NCBI GenBank assembly: GCA_964415045.1 | Contig: CAYPZL010000004.1 | Location: 1-64,000 of the forward strand | Source of the DNA: CAYPZL01 sp964415045 | GTDB lineage: Bacteria; Planctomycetota; Phycisphaerae; Sedimentisphaerales; Anaerobacaceae | Direction: 5' to 3' | Length of the DNA stretch: 64,000 bases | Part shown: positions 7,958-17,891 of the stretch, one piece after another | Layout of the letters: every line of letters starts with the position of its first letter | Position numbering within the stretch: position 1 is the first letter of the stretch | The notes under the pieces: generated by a model | What the model was told of the DNA's origin: nothing | Seen by the model: only the letters and a program-made list of their open reading frames with translations | Databases searched by the model: none | Position numbers and translations under genes: made by a program

Positions 7958-9388
7958 TTAGAAGGGGACCGCCTCCTGCTCGATTTGTGCCATATTCTCG
8001 AAGCGCGTGTACTTCTCCCGAAACGCGAGCTTCACAATACCGGTCGGGCCATTCCGCTGCTTGGCGATAATCACCTCCGCCGTATTGTCCGGTTCGTACT
8101 CTTCCTCGCCCCGATGATAGTAGTCTTCGCGGTGCAACAGCATGATGACGTCCGCGTCCTGCTCGATGCTGCCGCTCTCGCGCAGGTCGCTCATCCGGGG
8201 GCGGTGCCCTTCCCGGCCCTCGGCGGCCCGGTTGAGCTGACTGAGCACGACCACCGGAAGGTCGAGGTCCCGCGCCAACGACTTCATATACCGCGAGATC
8301 GTGGAGATTTCCTGCTGACGGGACTCCACCCGACCGGCGCCTAAATGCATCAACTGCAGGTAGTCCACGAGGATGCACTGGATGTCGCACGAGCTTTTGA
8401 GCCGGCGGGCCTTGGCGCGCATCTCCAGGGGCGTCAAAGCCGAGGTGTCGTCGATGTAGATCGGCGCCTCCGAGACCACCCCGCAGGCCTCGACGAGCTT
8501 CTGGTAATGATCGGTGGTGAGCATGCCCTTGCGAACCAGTTGCGAATCCACGCCGCTGTAGCTGCAGAGGAACCGCTCGGCGAGTTGCTGCCGCCCCATC
8601 TCCAACGAGAAGATGACGAGCGGAATCTTCTCAACGATCCCGATGTGTTCGGCGAAGTTGAGGGCCAGGGCGGTTTTGCCCATACTGGGCCGGCCGGCGA
8701 CGATGATCATCTCGCCGCGCTGCAGCCCGCACGTCATGTCGTCCAGCTCGTAATAGTTCGTCGGCAGACCGGTGACGTGGGTGCCTTCGCGCTTCTCGAT
8801 GAGTTCGTAGGTCTGGGTGACGAGGTCTTTCAGCGGCACGGCGGCGTTGGTGATCCGCCGGTCCGTGACGGTGAAGATCCGGCGCTCGGCCTCATCAAGC
8901 TTCTCCGCCACGTCGCCGGTCTCGTCGTACGCATCATTGAGAATATCGGTGGCCGCCGCGATCGTCTCGCGCAGCATCATCTTCTCCTGGACGATCTTGG
9001 CGTAGTAGAGGACGTTGGCCGAGGAGGGAACCGTCTCGATCACGCGCTGGAGGTACTCCCAGCCGCCGACCTCCTCCATGTGGTCGTTGCGTTCGAGCTC
9101 ATCCCGCACGAGGAAACCGTCGATCCCCTCGCCCCGGTTCCGCTCGTAGAGGTGCATGATGGCGTCGAAAATGAGCTGGTGCTCGGCGTGGTAGAAGGCT
9201 TCGCGGTCGAGCTGCTCGACGACGTCGCCGATGCAGCGCGGGTCCACGATCATGGAACCCAGCACGGCCGCCTCGGCCCCCAGCGACTCGGGCATGCTGC
9301 GCAGCACGGTCAGATTGCCCTGCGCGTTCGATTTCGCGCTGACAGAGCCTTTGAGATTGACCGGTTTCTTACCCTTTTTTTCCACCAC
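7958..9388 (-). CDS. dnaB: Replicative DNA helicase DnaB
   Basis: Hexameric 5'-3' helicase that unwinds DNA at the replication fork. The N-terminal domain starts at MPESLGAEAAVLGSM, like other DnaB proteins, then a linker region and the RecA-like C-terminal domain with Walker A GRPSMGKT (about residue 231), the VIFSLEM and VDYLQLM strands, and SQLNR. The conserved tail GPTGIVKLAF is present. I place the start at the GTG at 9388 (or the adjacent GTG at 9385), behind an AGAGGA site, giving 476 residues, close to the E. coli length of 471; the frame is open further upstream but without a good ribosome-binding site. It lies directly upstream of bamA, an unusual partner, and may share its transcript. 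Confidence 0.95.
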   Translation of the reverse strand: MVEKKGKKPVNLKGSVSAKSNAQGNLTVLRSMPESLGAEAAVLGSMIVDPRCIGDVVEQLDREAFYHAEHQLIFDAIMHLYERNRGEGIDGFLVRDELERNDHMEEVGGWEYLQRVIETVPSSANVLYYAKIVQEKMMLRETIAAATDILNDAYDETGDVAEKLDEAERRIFTVTDRRITNAAVPLKDLVTQTYELIEKREGTHVTGLPTNYYELDDMTCGLQRGEMIIVAGRPSMGKTALALNFAEHIGIVEKIPLVIFSLEMGRQQLAERFLCSYSGVDSQLVRKGMLTTDHYQKLVEACGVVSEAPIYIDDTSALTPLEMRAKARRLKSSCDIQCILVDYLQLMHLGAGRVESRQQEISTISRYMKSLARDLDLPVVVLSQLNRAAEGREGHRPRMSDLRESGSIEQDADVIMLLHREDYYHRGEEEYEPDNTAEVIIAKQRNGPTGIVKLAFREKYTRFENMAQIEQEAVPF

Positions 9389-9553
9389 GAGGGTCCTCTG
9401 CTTGACCAGGTTGCACAGATCGCCGCGATTCTCGGACGAGGCGTACGCATACGTCCTGGCGATTCTGCCCTCATTGAAACAGACGGGCATTGTACCGGCC
9501 CGGAGGGGAACGGTCAAACGCTTTGCGGGATACAAATCTCGCGCCGGGGGGAT

Positions 9554-12500
9554 TCAGGGAATGGCCGCACCGGGCGACGGCGGGGCCGCCTGCCAGTTGG
9601 CCGGGTCGTTGCCGTAGGTGGTTGGGTCGATGCGGGTCAGGGAGGAGCCCTGGCCGTCCGCTTCCGCGGGCCAGGGGTCGGCCCCGCTCGGGAAGTCGTC
9701 GGGACGGGAGCCGTCGCTGTAGACGACGCGGTCGACGCGGAGCCAGTGACGCTCGTCGTCGTCCTCGTCGCCCGGCTTGCTGAGCTGGATCTTCTCGCTG
9801 CCGTTGGACAGACTGCCCGCGCCCCAGGCCAGGATCTGGACAGCGGCCGGGACCGCGTATTTGGAGATGAGCAAATCGGCGTCTTTGGTCAGGACGAGGT
9901 ACTCGCCCGGCGCCAATGTCACGGGTGGGTCGCTCGGGAAGAAAAACTCGATGCCCGGATTGTCGGGATCGTCAGTGAAGCGCCACGGCGCGTCCCGAAG
10001 TGCATCGTACAGTGTCACGGGGGCGTCGCTGATGTTGAGCAGCTCGACGTACTCGGCGTCGGCCGCATCGGCGGGATGGTACATGATCTCGGTAATCACG
10101 ACGGGGCCGACCTGCGGGGGTGCGTTGGCCGTACCGGGCGTCGCCGCGCTTAAGGCCACGAAGTTGTACGTGCCTGTGCTCTTGAGATAGCGACCGAGCG
10201 ACACGCCGGGATCGGAGGCGTCGAAGCGCTCTTGCTCGCTGTAGCCCGTCAGCTTGCCCTGCGCGCCGGAATGGAGATACACCGTCTCGCCGTCGGCGCT
10301 CAGGGCGAAACGCTCGTGACATCCGGGATCGTTGCGATTGTCGAAGTGATGGTCCTGGTCGAAAACGAGATACCCGCCGGCGGGAAGCACGGTGCCGGCT
10401 GCGATTTCGTACTTCATCAGATTGTCACCATCGTCGCTGAGGAACCAGCCGCCGATATCGATGGGCTGGTTCGTGGTGTTGTGCAGCTCGATCCAGTCGG
10501 GCTCGCCGCCGACGGGATTGGCCACCATCTCGCTGATGGCGACGCTCCCAAGCTCAGGGACCTCACCCGTGTCATCGTAGCCGGGCGAGCCGCCGAAATA
10601 CGCGCTGGGTCGCCAGGCGCTCTTGCGGCCAAAGCTCCCGGGCCCGATCACAACAGGGTCTTTGACCGTGAGCGAAAAGCCCCTGCCGTCAGTGATTCCA
10701 AACCAATCGTCGTCGTACTCGAACTCCAGGATCGTGCTGTTGGTCTCGTCATCGAGCTTGACGCGCTCGGAGCCGTTGGACAACCGGCCTGTGTATGGAC
10801 CGAGGACCAGGACGTGAGGCGGGACGGTGGACCACGCTGCGAAGGCCGTGGTGTCCCTGGCCACGATCGCAAAGGCGCCGGGCTGCAAAGTCACCGCCGG
10901 GAAGGCAAATTCAATCCCGGCGCTGAACTTCACACCATCCAGCGAGAGAGCCTGGTCTCCCGTGTTGCGAAGCTCGACATACTCCAGGTCCTCAGGGCCG
11001 TACCCGCTCAGGCACGGATCGGCCGGGTGGTACATGATCTCGGTGATGCGCAGGAACTTCTGCTGATCGCTCGGATCGCCGGGATAGGTCAGGACGTCGA
11101 CGACGGTTCCGGCTGCGTTTACCAGCTCGATGGTCTCGCCCCAGTTGGAGAGATGTCCCCGGTAGTTGCCCTGGACGAAACGGCCTTCGCCCCCGGTCGG
11201 GCTGGTGGCTCTCTGCCGGAACGCGCGGACGTTCGGAGTGACGTAGAGGCTGCCTCCGGAGATGATGACGGTGCCGGGCGGAAACTCATGCTCGACGCCG
11301 CCGGTCAGCGTCCAGCCGGAGAGATCCACCGCGTAGTCGTTCGGATTGACCAGCTCGACGTACTCCTGGTCCTGGTTGGCCGACGTGGGGTTGTGATCGT
11401 AGCTGCCGAACCGCACGGCCGCATCGGCCGGCTGAGAGTCCGGGATGCCCGCGTTGCCGCCGACGGGTGGGTTCGTCGTGTTGTGGATGCTGTGATCGAC
11501 GTACAACTGCGACCGGCGCGGCGGGAAGTAGTTCTTCAACGAGCTCACGGCGCCGGCAACGGAAGCGGGAAGATGCTGTTGGGCCTGGGCAAACATTTCA
11601 TCGACGCGATTCTCGAACAGCAACCGTCCGGCGGGCGTGCCCGGGCGTTGCAGCATCTCGTCCATCACCGTCCGCAGCCGCCGCAGAAACATCTCCTGCG
11701 TCTCGGGCAAATGGTACATCACACTCAGGTAGATGCTCCACTGCCGCGCGTTGTTCTTCGGATGGGAATCCGCGCCCAGGAAGGGATGCGTGGTGTAGAT
11801 CCACCCGTCCCCGACGACGCCGAAGGTCCAGTCCTTGTCCCACGGGAAGATGGACCACTCGCCGCTGCCGTTGGTGTCGCGGTAGAAGTAGAAGTTCTTG
11901 CGAATATCGTCGGTGTCCTGCAGCAGGCACCGGGCCGCGAGGTAGTTCATCATCTCGGGGAGGTTGAAGTTGTCGAACACGAAGTTCCTTCTTTGCTCCT
12001 CGGTCGGGGCGTTCAAACCGTCCACCACCACGGCGATGTCGGACAGGCCTTCGTGCTTGCGCGTTTTCTTCTCGATGCCCGAGCTGATGTCGCCGAAAAC
12101 CGGTGTGATCTGCGAGCGCTGCACGAACTTGTACAGCGCGCCGTCCGGATCGAAGCCGTTGCGCGTCAGGAACTCCTCGTCCACCTGCTCGATGAAGATG
12201 CCGACGCGGTCCACGTCGCCGTTCAGGACCGAGAGCATCAGGAAAGACAGCGAAGAGGGACAGCCGGCGTTGCGGATCGTCTCGAAGGCGAGGCTCTGCC
12301 GCAGATAGCTGGGGTCGGAACCGCGCTCGTTCAGGTTGAACTCCTGCACGCGCTCGTGCTCGTTGGAGAAGCGGAACCGAAAGCCCTTGTTGAAAACGAA
12401 CTTCTGCGAGTCGCTGGCGGTATAGCCGCCGCGCCGGCGCACAAACACGTTGTCGTAAAACTCGCCGTCGAAGAACACCGACGCCCGGGTCCCGGTGCGC

Positions 12501-14029
12501 GTATTGGCCCGAGCGGGCTCCTCGGCGAACCAGTAGAGAACGGGCAGATCGCTGCTCAGCGCCGGATCTTTCACGACGGTGCCGTAGTATTCGGGCGAAT
12601 CCTCCGGCGCCGGAAACAGCGGGTCTCGCGTCGAGCGGCCCTGCTCATCGGTGGCCAGCACGAACCAGCGCACCATATCGCCGCCCTGGTAATACTGCGA
12701 CGGGATCACCGCCGAGTACACCCCGTCGCCCGCGACCGCGTCGGGCCCGGCGCCGTCGTCGGCCATGGGCAGCATTTCTCCGAACGTGAAGATGTTTTCC
12801 ATCCAGTGGTTGATTCGCACGGAAAGCCACACGGCGCCGATTGGTTCGTGGGTCGGCTCCACGCGGGCGGTGACGACGAGATCCTCAAAGGCCGTCGGTT
12901 GGTGGGGGTGGTGCGTGACGTCCGAGACGGCCGGACCGAGCTGCGCCAGGACGGGACTGTTGATGCCGCCCGGCGTCGGCTCGGTGAAATAACCCTCCGT
13001 CACGTCGGCCGCGGTTGCCGTCTCGATCTCGGTGGCGACGAGCCGGGGCAGGACCAGCAGATCGGAGCTGGACAACGTCACGTTGAGCCCGTGTACCGCC
13101 AGGACATTGGCTCCGGTGCGCAGCACGTCCAGGCTGTCACTGAGATCGAATTCCTGATACTCGACCGCGTCGGAATCGAGGCGGTTGGCCGTGGCGAGAG
13201 AGTCGAAGGCAAGCTGCTCGACCGGCGGCGCGTTGGAGGTCGCCACGAGCCGGCCGTTGAGATACGCCGCGAAACCGTCTTCGTACTTCATCTGCAGGAC
13301 AAGCTCGTCGATCTCCGAGGCGTCGGCGACGTCGAACGAAACGCGAACGTATACGGATGGATTCGTATTCCGCATGGCTCCCACGTCGAGGCCCACCAAG
13401 CCAGCGTAATCGTAGCCGACGCCGGTGGTGCCGCTGAGCCAGGCGGAATCGTCGAAGTCCACACCGGTCCAGGCCGTCTCGAGCGCGTCATCGCCAGGGA
13501 TCAGCGCGGCGGCCTCCGCCCGTTCGCCAATCAACTCGGTCTGCGTCACGCTGACAATCGCATCGCCGGTCCGTCCGTAGGTGATGCCGGCGAACTGCTG
13601 CGGATACTCGTCATAGCCGTGGGTAATCGTCACGCCGTCGGGCTCGACCAGGGCCAGGAACTCGCCGGCGCCGCTGAGTCGGAAATTCGCGTGCAGCTCG
13701 GAGTCCGGATCGCTGCGATCCTCGCCCGAGGCGAAGACCAGCAGGAATCCGCGGGCCGGAATCTCCACGGAGGGAAATTCCCATTTCGTCAGGTTATCGG
13801 CATCGTCGGTCAGGAACCAGCCTGCGAGGTTCACCGTCGTCTCCGCGGGGTTGTAGATCTCGATCCAGTCCGACGATTGTCCGTCCTCGTCGAGCAGCTC
13901 GCCACGCGAGAGAGGCGCCTTGCTCGTGTTGACCGCCATGAACTCGCTGATGACCGGGGTATCCTGTGCCGTGACCAGGCCGGGAATCGACAACAGCATC
14001 ACCGCGCCGAATACTGCAAAAAATCGCAT
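9554..14029 (-). CDS. Secreted CotH-kinase / multi-lamin-tail-domain protein (first paralog)
   Basis: A 1491-residue exported protein with signal peptide MRFFAVFGAVMLLSIPGLVTA. An N-terminal lamin tail domain (about 27-160, SDWIEIYNPAE) is followed by a galactose-binding-like beta-sandwich (about 200-330), a CotH kinase core (about 500-800, with PWDKDWTFG as the metal/ATP aspartate motif) and four further lamin tail domains (about 870-970, 995-1120, 1160-1300 and 1310-1430; cores YVELVNPND, YVELRNTGD, WIELHNTTN and YVELLNISD). CotH proteins are atypical kinases that phosphorylate secreted proteins in spore coats. Lamin tail domains bind surfaces or polymers. The substrate here is unknown. It is the last of three tandem paralogs, 13 bases after the second. 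Confidence 0.88.
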   Translation of the reverse strand: MRFFAVFGAVMLLSIPGLVTAQDTPVISEFMAVNTSKAPLSRGELLDEDGQSSDWIEIYNPAETTVNLAGWFLTDDADNLTKWEFPSVEIPARGFLLVFASGEDRSDPDSELHANFRLSGAGEFLALVEPDGVTITHGYDEYPQQFAGITYGRTGDAIVSVTQTELIGERAEAAALIPGDDALETAWTGVDFDDSAWLSGTTGVGYDYAGLVGLDVGAMRNTNPSVYVRVSFDVADASEIDELVLQMKYEDGFAAYLNGRLVATSNAPPVEQLAFDSLATANRLDSDAVEYQEFDLSDSLDVLRTGANVLAVHGLNVTLSSSDLLVLPRLVATEIETATAADVTEGYFTEPTPGGINSPVLAQLGPAVSDVTHHPHQPTAFEDLVVTARVEPTHEPIGAVWLSVRINHWMENIFTFGEMLPMADDGAGPDAVAGDGVYSAVIPSQYYQGGDMVRWFVLATDEQGRSTRDPLFPAPEDSPEYYGTVVKDPALSSDLPVLYWFAEEPARANTRTGTRASVFFDGEFYDNVFVRRRGGYTASDSQKFVFNKGFRFRFSNEHERVQEFNLNERGSDPSYLRQSLAFETIRNAGCPSSLSFLMLSVLNGDVDRVGIFIEQVDEEFLTRNGFDPDGALYKFVQRSQITPVFGDISSGIEKKTRKHEGLSDIAVVVDGLNAPTEEQRRNFVFDNFNLPEMMNYLAARCLLQDTDDIRKNFYFYRDTNGSGEWSIFPWDKDWTFGVVGDGWIYTTHPFLGADSHPKNNARQWSIYLSVMYHLPETQEMFLRRLRTVMDEMLQRPGTPAGRLLFENRVDEMFAQAQQHLPASVAGAVSSLKNYFPPRRSQLYVDHSIHNTTNPPVGGNAGIPDSQPADAAVRFGSYDHNPTSANQDQEYVELVNPNDYAVDLSGWTLTGGVEHEFPPGTVIISGGSLYVTPNVRAFRQRATSPTGGEGRFVQGNYRGHLSNWGETIELVNAAGTVVDVLTYPGDPSDQQKFLRITEIMYHPADPCLSGYGPEDLEYVELRNTGDQALSLDGVKFSAGIEFAFPAVTLQPGAFAIVARDTTAFAAWSTVPPHVLVLGPYTGRLSNGSERVKLDDETNSTILEFEYDDDWFGITDGRGFSLTVKDPVVIGPGSFGRKSAWRPSAYFGGSPGYDDTGEVPELGSVAISEMVANPVGGEPDWIELHNTTNQPIDIGGWFLSDDGDNLMKYEIAAGTVLPAGGYLVFDQDHHFDNRNDPGCHERFALSADGETVYLHSGAQGKLTGYSEQERFDASDPGVSLGRYLKSTGTYNFVALSAATPGTANAPPQVGPVVITEIMYHPADAADAEYVELLNISDAPVTLYDALRDAPWRFTDDPDNPGIEFFFPSDPPVTLAPGEYLVLTKDADLLISKYAVPAAVQILAWGAGSLSNGSEKIQLSKPGDEDDDERHWLRVDRVVYSDGSRPDDFPSGADPWPAEADGQGSSLTRIDPTTYGNDPANWQAAPPSPGAAIP

Positions 14030-14042
14030 AAGCCACTTGCTC

Positions 14043-17000
14043 CTACTGCGTTCCGGGGGAGCCGCCCGCGTTTGGGCCGGGCTGCCATGTAGCCCTGGCT
14101 CCCCAGTCGCCGGGGTTCGTGCCGAAGGGGTTCTTGACCGTCAAAGAGTATCCCTGTCCGTCGGTCTCGTCGTACCAGTCGTCGCTGTACTCGAATTCGA
14201 GGATGGTTCCCTCCCAAAAATCGATCAGCACGATTTTCTCCCCTCCGTTAGAGAGCCGGCCGGCGTACTCGCCCGCAATGAGGTGCGAGAGGCCCGAGCC
14301 GTAGCGCGACTCGAACGCCGTAATGTTCTTGACCACCAGGACGAACGCACCGGGCGCCAGCACCGTCACGGCGCCGTCCTTGAAATCGAAGGCGATGCCC
14401 TCGGTGAATGACACGGAGCTCAGGTCCAGGGTTTCGGCGCCGACGTTTTGCAGCTCGACGAATTCGAAATCGTCCTTGTCGGTAGGGTCGCCTGCCGGCG
14501 GGGCGGGCGGGTTGTACATCAGCTCCGTGATGCGCAGGTCGACCGGCGTGGCCTGGCCCATCGGCTCGCCGGCGACGAACTGGACCGGCGCCGACCAGTG
14601 GCTCCACCGGCCCGTGTTGTCCTTCATGCGGCAGCGGACGCGGTAGGTCCCGCCGGGCTCGACGACGCTGGCCGGTATGCGGACGGCGTCGCTGAGCCGC
14701 TCGATCTCGGGACTTTCCCAGAGAGCGTCGATCTCGTACTTGCCGGGGGCCCGCTCGCGCGGCGGAGCCGGCTCATCCGGCTCTTCCTGCGGCTCGCGCA
14801 CCGTCAGGCGAAGGTCGAAGAAGCAGTCCGAGCTGCCGCCGAGCGACTGGTTGACGACCTGGGCGGCGATGACGTTCGTGCCTTCCACGAGCACGTCCGC
14901 AGGCTCGGCGACGCTGTAGGAAGTGAACTCGTGGTCCTCCGTCCGGTTGGATGTCACTGCATCGTGGGGCAGATCCATGCCGGGGACGTTGTCACTGACG
15001 ACGTTGGTGTTGTTAATCCAGACGTTGACCCCGTCGTCGAATTTCACTTCCACGTTCAACTGCCCGATATCGGCCAGGCCGGCCAGCTCGAATTTCTTGC
15101 GCAGATAGATCGTGCTGTAGTTGCCGCGCATGTCGTCCAGAGAGGTCCGGACGAATGTCTCTCCGTAGCCGATACTGCTCTGGCCCTGCAACCAGGCGGA
15201 ATCGTTAAAACCGACCTGGCGCCACAGGCCCGTGCCGGCGGATGGCTCGTCGGTGCCCTTGAAGTACTTCCACTGCGATTCTTCAGGCACGATGACCTGC
15301 ACCGCGGCGGGCTCTTGGTAGCGGGCGCCGGCGCTGACTTCGGCGATGCGCCATTTCACCGCGGCAAACGTATGATCGCCCTGCGGGTCGGAGAAATCGC
15401 TCGCCTCGAAGATCAGCGTGTCGGCCGGGAAATCGGCCGGGCCGAGCGACGTCACTACCGGAGTGTGGGGGATTGCCTCGTCGTCGTCCATGCGAGCGAG
15501 GTTGCTTCCTCCCCAGCCGGTCGGGCTGATGAACTGCTTCATCCGATAGACCATGCCCTCGAAGTCGCGCGTGGGCGAGCTTTGATAGTACGTGCCCGGA
15601 TGGCGGTTGCGCGGGTGGCGGTCCCACAAGGCCCGGTCGGCTTCGACGAAGGACAGGTCTGTCGCCGGGTCGGCGATGATCGCGGCGTACTCGTCGATGA
15701 GCCGCCCGCACTCGTCGGCGTTCAACAGCAGATCCGACAGCTCGCGCAGCCGATTCTGAAACGTAATGATGCAATCGGGAAAACGATGGTACGTGCTCGG
15801 CGTTCCGACGTTGTGCCCCTGGAAGAAACGTCGGTCGAGCACCTGCTTCCAGTACTCGTCGTCGTCGGTGTAGATGTCCGAGTCCCACGAGTGGTCGAAA
15901 TCCCAGGGCAGCATCCACCAGCGCCCCGTCTCGGGATTGGCGTAATAGAAGCAGTTCCAGCGATCCGTCAGGTCGTAGTGATGGACCGCGTCGCAGACGA
16001 TGCGATAATTGTAGTACGCCTCCAGATTGGTGTTCCGCTCCCACCACTGCCGGTCCGACGGATAGCTCTGATAGGCGTTGCAGAAGGCGATGACGTCGCT
16101 GTGGTCGGTGACCTGCGTGGGCCCCTGGTTGTTCTTGTTGCCCGTGTTGCCCGAGCAGGGGAAGTACATTTTGTAGAGGTTTCCGTCGGGCAGGCCACGC
16201 TCATCGAGGAAGCGCCCGTCCGGCTGCTCGATAGCTAAGTACAGGCCCCAGAAATCACCGTCGTACTGCGTCGGGCCCGATTCCCGCTCGTCGTCGATAA
16301 CGCGAAACTGAAGCCAGTTCGTGTAGAAACAGGGAGCGCCCGCGAGGTTCATCAGCCGGGCGGTCACCGCTTCGTACATGCCGTGCTCGCCGCGATTTCT
16401 CGTCCCGGAGAACTGGAAGCAGGCGGAGAAATTCAGCTTGTCCCAGGTGGTTCCGTACTCGTTGCCGTAGTCGTCGCGCGCCTGGAAATAGTGCCCGCGA
16501 TTGAAATCGAACTTCCAGCGGTTCTTGCCGAACTCGTAGGCAGCCCACCCGCCGCGGGCCCGGTACCAGATGTGGTCGTAGACCACACCGTCGTAGACGA
16601 GCGTTCCGCTCCACTGGTACCAGGAGGCTTTTTCATTGCACCGGGCGTCCGGTATGGGGTTGAACTGGCAATCCTCAACATCTTCGTTTTTGGCGATCAG
16701 ATGATAGACGGGCAACGAGCGCATCACGTCGGTCCCGTACGTGACGACCTGCCGCTCGGCGGCGTTGGCGCTGCCCGGTCGAATCGCTCCGCTCCAGGCG
16801 GGAACGCCGTCGTACACGAAGTAGGCGAAATTGGGCTGCGGATCGTCGCTGTAGGGCACCTGGACCGCAAAGCCGGCGTGATCCTCGGCGACGATGCGAT
16901 ACCGCACCAGGCGACGGTGCGTCTGCACGGCCGCGGGTACCTGCGCCGTATAGATGTGATCGCCTGCCGTGTCGTCGCCGGCCAGTCCGTCATCGTTCAT

Positions 17001-17861
17001 TTCAATGTCGGCCCAGTTCGTTTCGTATTCCGGGTCCTCCAGACGCTGATTGTTGCCGTCGGAGTACTGGTAGCGAATGTAATGTCCCGGATCGACGAGC
17101 TGGCATTGCAGACGGACCGACGCCACGCCGTCGTCATCGGTGATCTTGGCCGTGACGGTCACGACCTGGCCGGAATACGGCTGCTGCGGCGCGTGCTTGA
17201 CCTGCCGAATGCACGGCCCGATGTTGTCGGCCAGCACGCGCTTGTTCACCTCGGCCGGCGTCGGCAGCGACGAGCGCCAGTTGCCCGCCAGGTCGTTGTC
17301 GAACGCCGGATTGACCAACTGCATCGAGGCCCCGGTCCCGGTCTGCACCCGCGACACCGGATCACCCACCGTCGGCCAGGGAAACCCGAGCTGATACTCG
17401 ACCTCGTCGGCCACCGCACCGTCGGCGTCGCGCAGCACCACCCGCTCGCCTTCGTTGGCCAGCTTGCCGGCGAAGGGCCCGAAGACGGAACCTGCCGGCA
17501 AAGAGGTGCGCCCGGCGCTCCACTTGGCGTAAACGTGGTCGGGATTTTGAGCTACGATGATGTACCCGCCGGCCCGCAGCGTCGAGCCGGGAGGAAAGGT
17601 GTAGAAAACGCCGTCGGTGAACGACCACCCGGACAGGTCGATATCGGCCCCCGTCGGATTGTGCAGTTCGACGAACTCGACCAGCATGGTCTTGACGTCG
17701 GGATCGCTATGGATTTCGTTGATGACCACTTGAAGATTGGGGTTCGGGGATTGCAGATTGCCGATTCGCGCCGTCGCGCCACCGTCCACAGCGGCGGCGA
17801 AGGAAGCCGGACAAAAGACCAGCAATAAGGCCCCAAGCAGTACTCGAGAAGTTGAATGCAT
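14043..17861 (-). CDS. Secreted CotH-kinase / lamin-tail-domain protein (second paralog)
   Basis: A 1272-residue protein with signal peptide MHSTSRVLLGALLLVFCPASF. Domains in order: lamin tail domain (about 45-190, FVELHNPTGAD), a beta-sandwich with Ca-binding-type acidic loops (about 215-330), a CotH kinase core (about 350-780, with LPWDFDHSWDSD as the catalytic aspartate motif), a fibronectin-like region, a galactose-binding-like domain (about 890-1030, KFDDGVNVWINN), an Ig/fibronectin segment and a final lamin tail domain (about 1105-1270, FVELQNVGAE). It lies 30 bases after the third paralog and 13 before the first, so all three are probably one transcript. Shared architecture but low identity suggests old duplications with different targets. 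Function beyond the domain calls is inference. Confidence 0.88.
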   Translation of the reverse strand: MHSTSRVLLGALLLVFCPASFAAAVDGGATARIGNLQSPNPNLQVVINEIHSDPDVKTMLVEFVELHNPTGADIDLSGWSFTDGVFYTFPPGSTLRAGGYIIVAQNPDHVYAKWSAGRTSLPAGSVFGPFAGKLANEGERVVLRDADGAVADEVEYQLGFPWPTVGDPVSRVQTGTGASMQLVNPAFDNDLAGNWRSSLPTPAEVNKRVLADNIGPCIRQVKHAPQQPYSGQVVTVTAKITDDDGVASVRLQCQLVDPGHYIRYQYSDGNNQRLEDPEYETNWADIEMNDDGLAGDDTAGDHIYTAQVPAAVQTHRRLVRYRIVAEDHAGFAVQVPYSDDPQPNFAYFVYDGVPAWSGAIRPGSANAAERQVVTYGTDVMRSLPVYHLIAKNEDVEDCQFNPIPDARCNEKASWYQWSGTLVYDGVVYDHIWYRARGGWAAYEFGKNRWKFDFNRGHYFQARDDYGNEYGTTWDKLNFSACFQFSGTRNRGEHGMYEAVTARLMNLAGAPCFYTNWLQFRVIDDERESGPTQYDGDFWGLYLAIEQPDGRFLDERGLPDGNLYKMYFPCSGNTGNKNNQGPTQVTDHSDVIAFCNAYQSYPSDRQWWERNTNLEAYYNYRIVCDAVHHYDLTDRWNCFYYANPETGRWWMLPWDFDHSWDSDIYTDDDEYWKQVLDRRFFQGHNVGTPSTYHRFPDCIITFQNRLRELSDLLLNADECGRLIDEYAAIIADPATDLSFVEADRALWDRHPRNRHPGTYYQSSPTRDFEGMVYRMKQFISPTGWGGSNLARMDDDEAIPHTPVVTSLGPADFPADTLIFEASDFSDPQGDHTFAAVKWRIAEVSAGARYQEPAAVQVIVPEESQWKYFKGTDEPSAGTGLWRQVGFNDSAWLQGQSSIGYGETFVRTSLDDMRGNYSTIYLRKKFELAGLADIGQLNVEVKFDDGVNVWINNTNVVSDNVPGMDLPHDAVTSNRTEDHEFTSYSVAEPADVLVEGTNVIAAQVVNQSLGGSSDCFFDLRLTVREPQEEPDEPAPPRERAPGKYEIDALWESPEIERLSDAVRIPASVVEPGGTYRVRCRMKDNTGRWSHWSAPVQFVAGEPMGQATPVDLRITELMYNPPAPPAGDPTDKDDFEFVELQNVGAETLDLSSVSFTEGIAFDFKDGAVTVLAPGAFVLVVKNITAFESRYGSGLSHLIAGEYAGRLSNGGEKIVLIDFWEGTILEFEYSDDWYDETDGQGYSLTVKNPFGTNPGDWGARATWQPGPNAGGSPGTQ

Positions 17862-17891
17862 GATCTTCCCTTAAAGGTGTGTGCCGAAAGG

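Noticed and set aside
10232..14092. A 1286-codon open frame on the plus strand opposite the first CotH gene
   Set aside because: It is the antisense shadow of a real GC-rich gene; it lacks recognisable domains and a ribosome-binding site. The same holds for long plus-strand frames opposite the lipid A, AspRS, PEP-synthase-like, GH51 and sulfatase genes.
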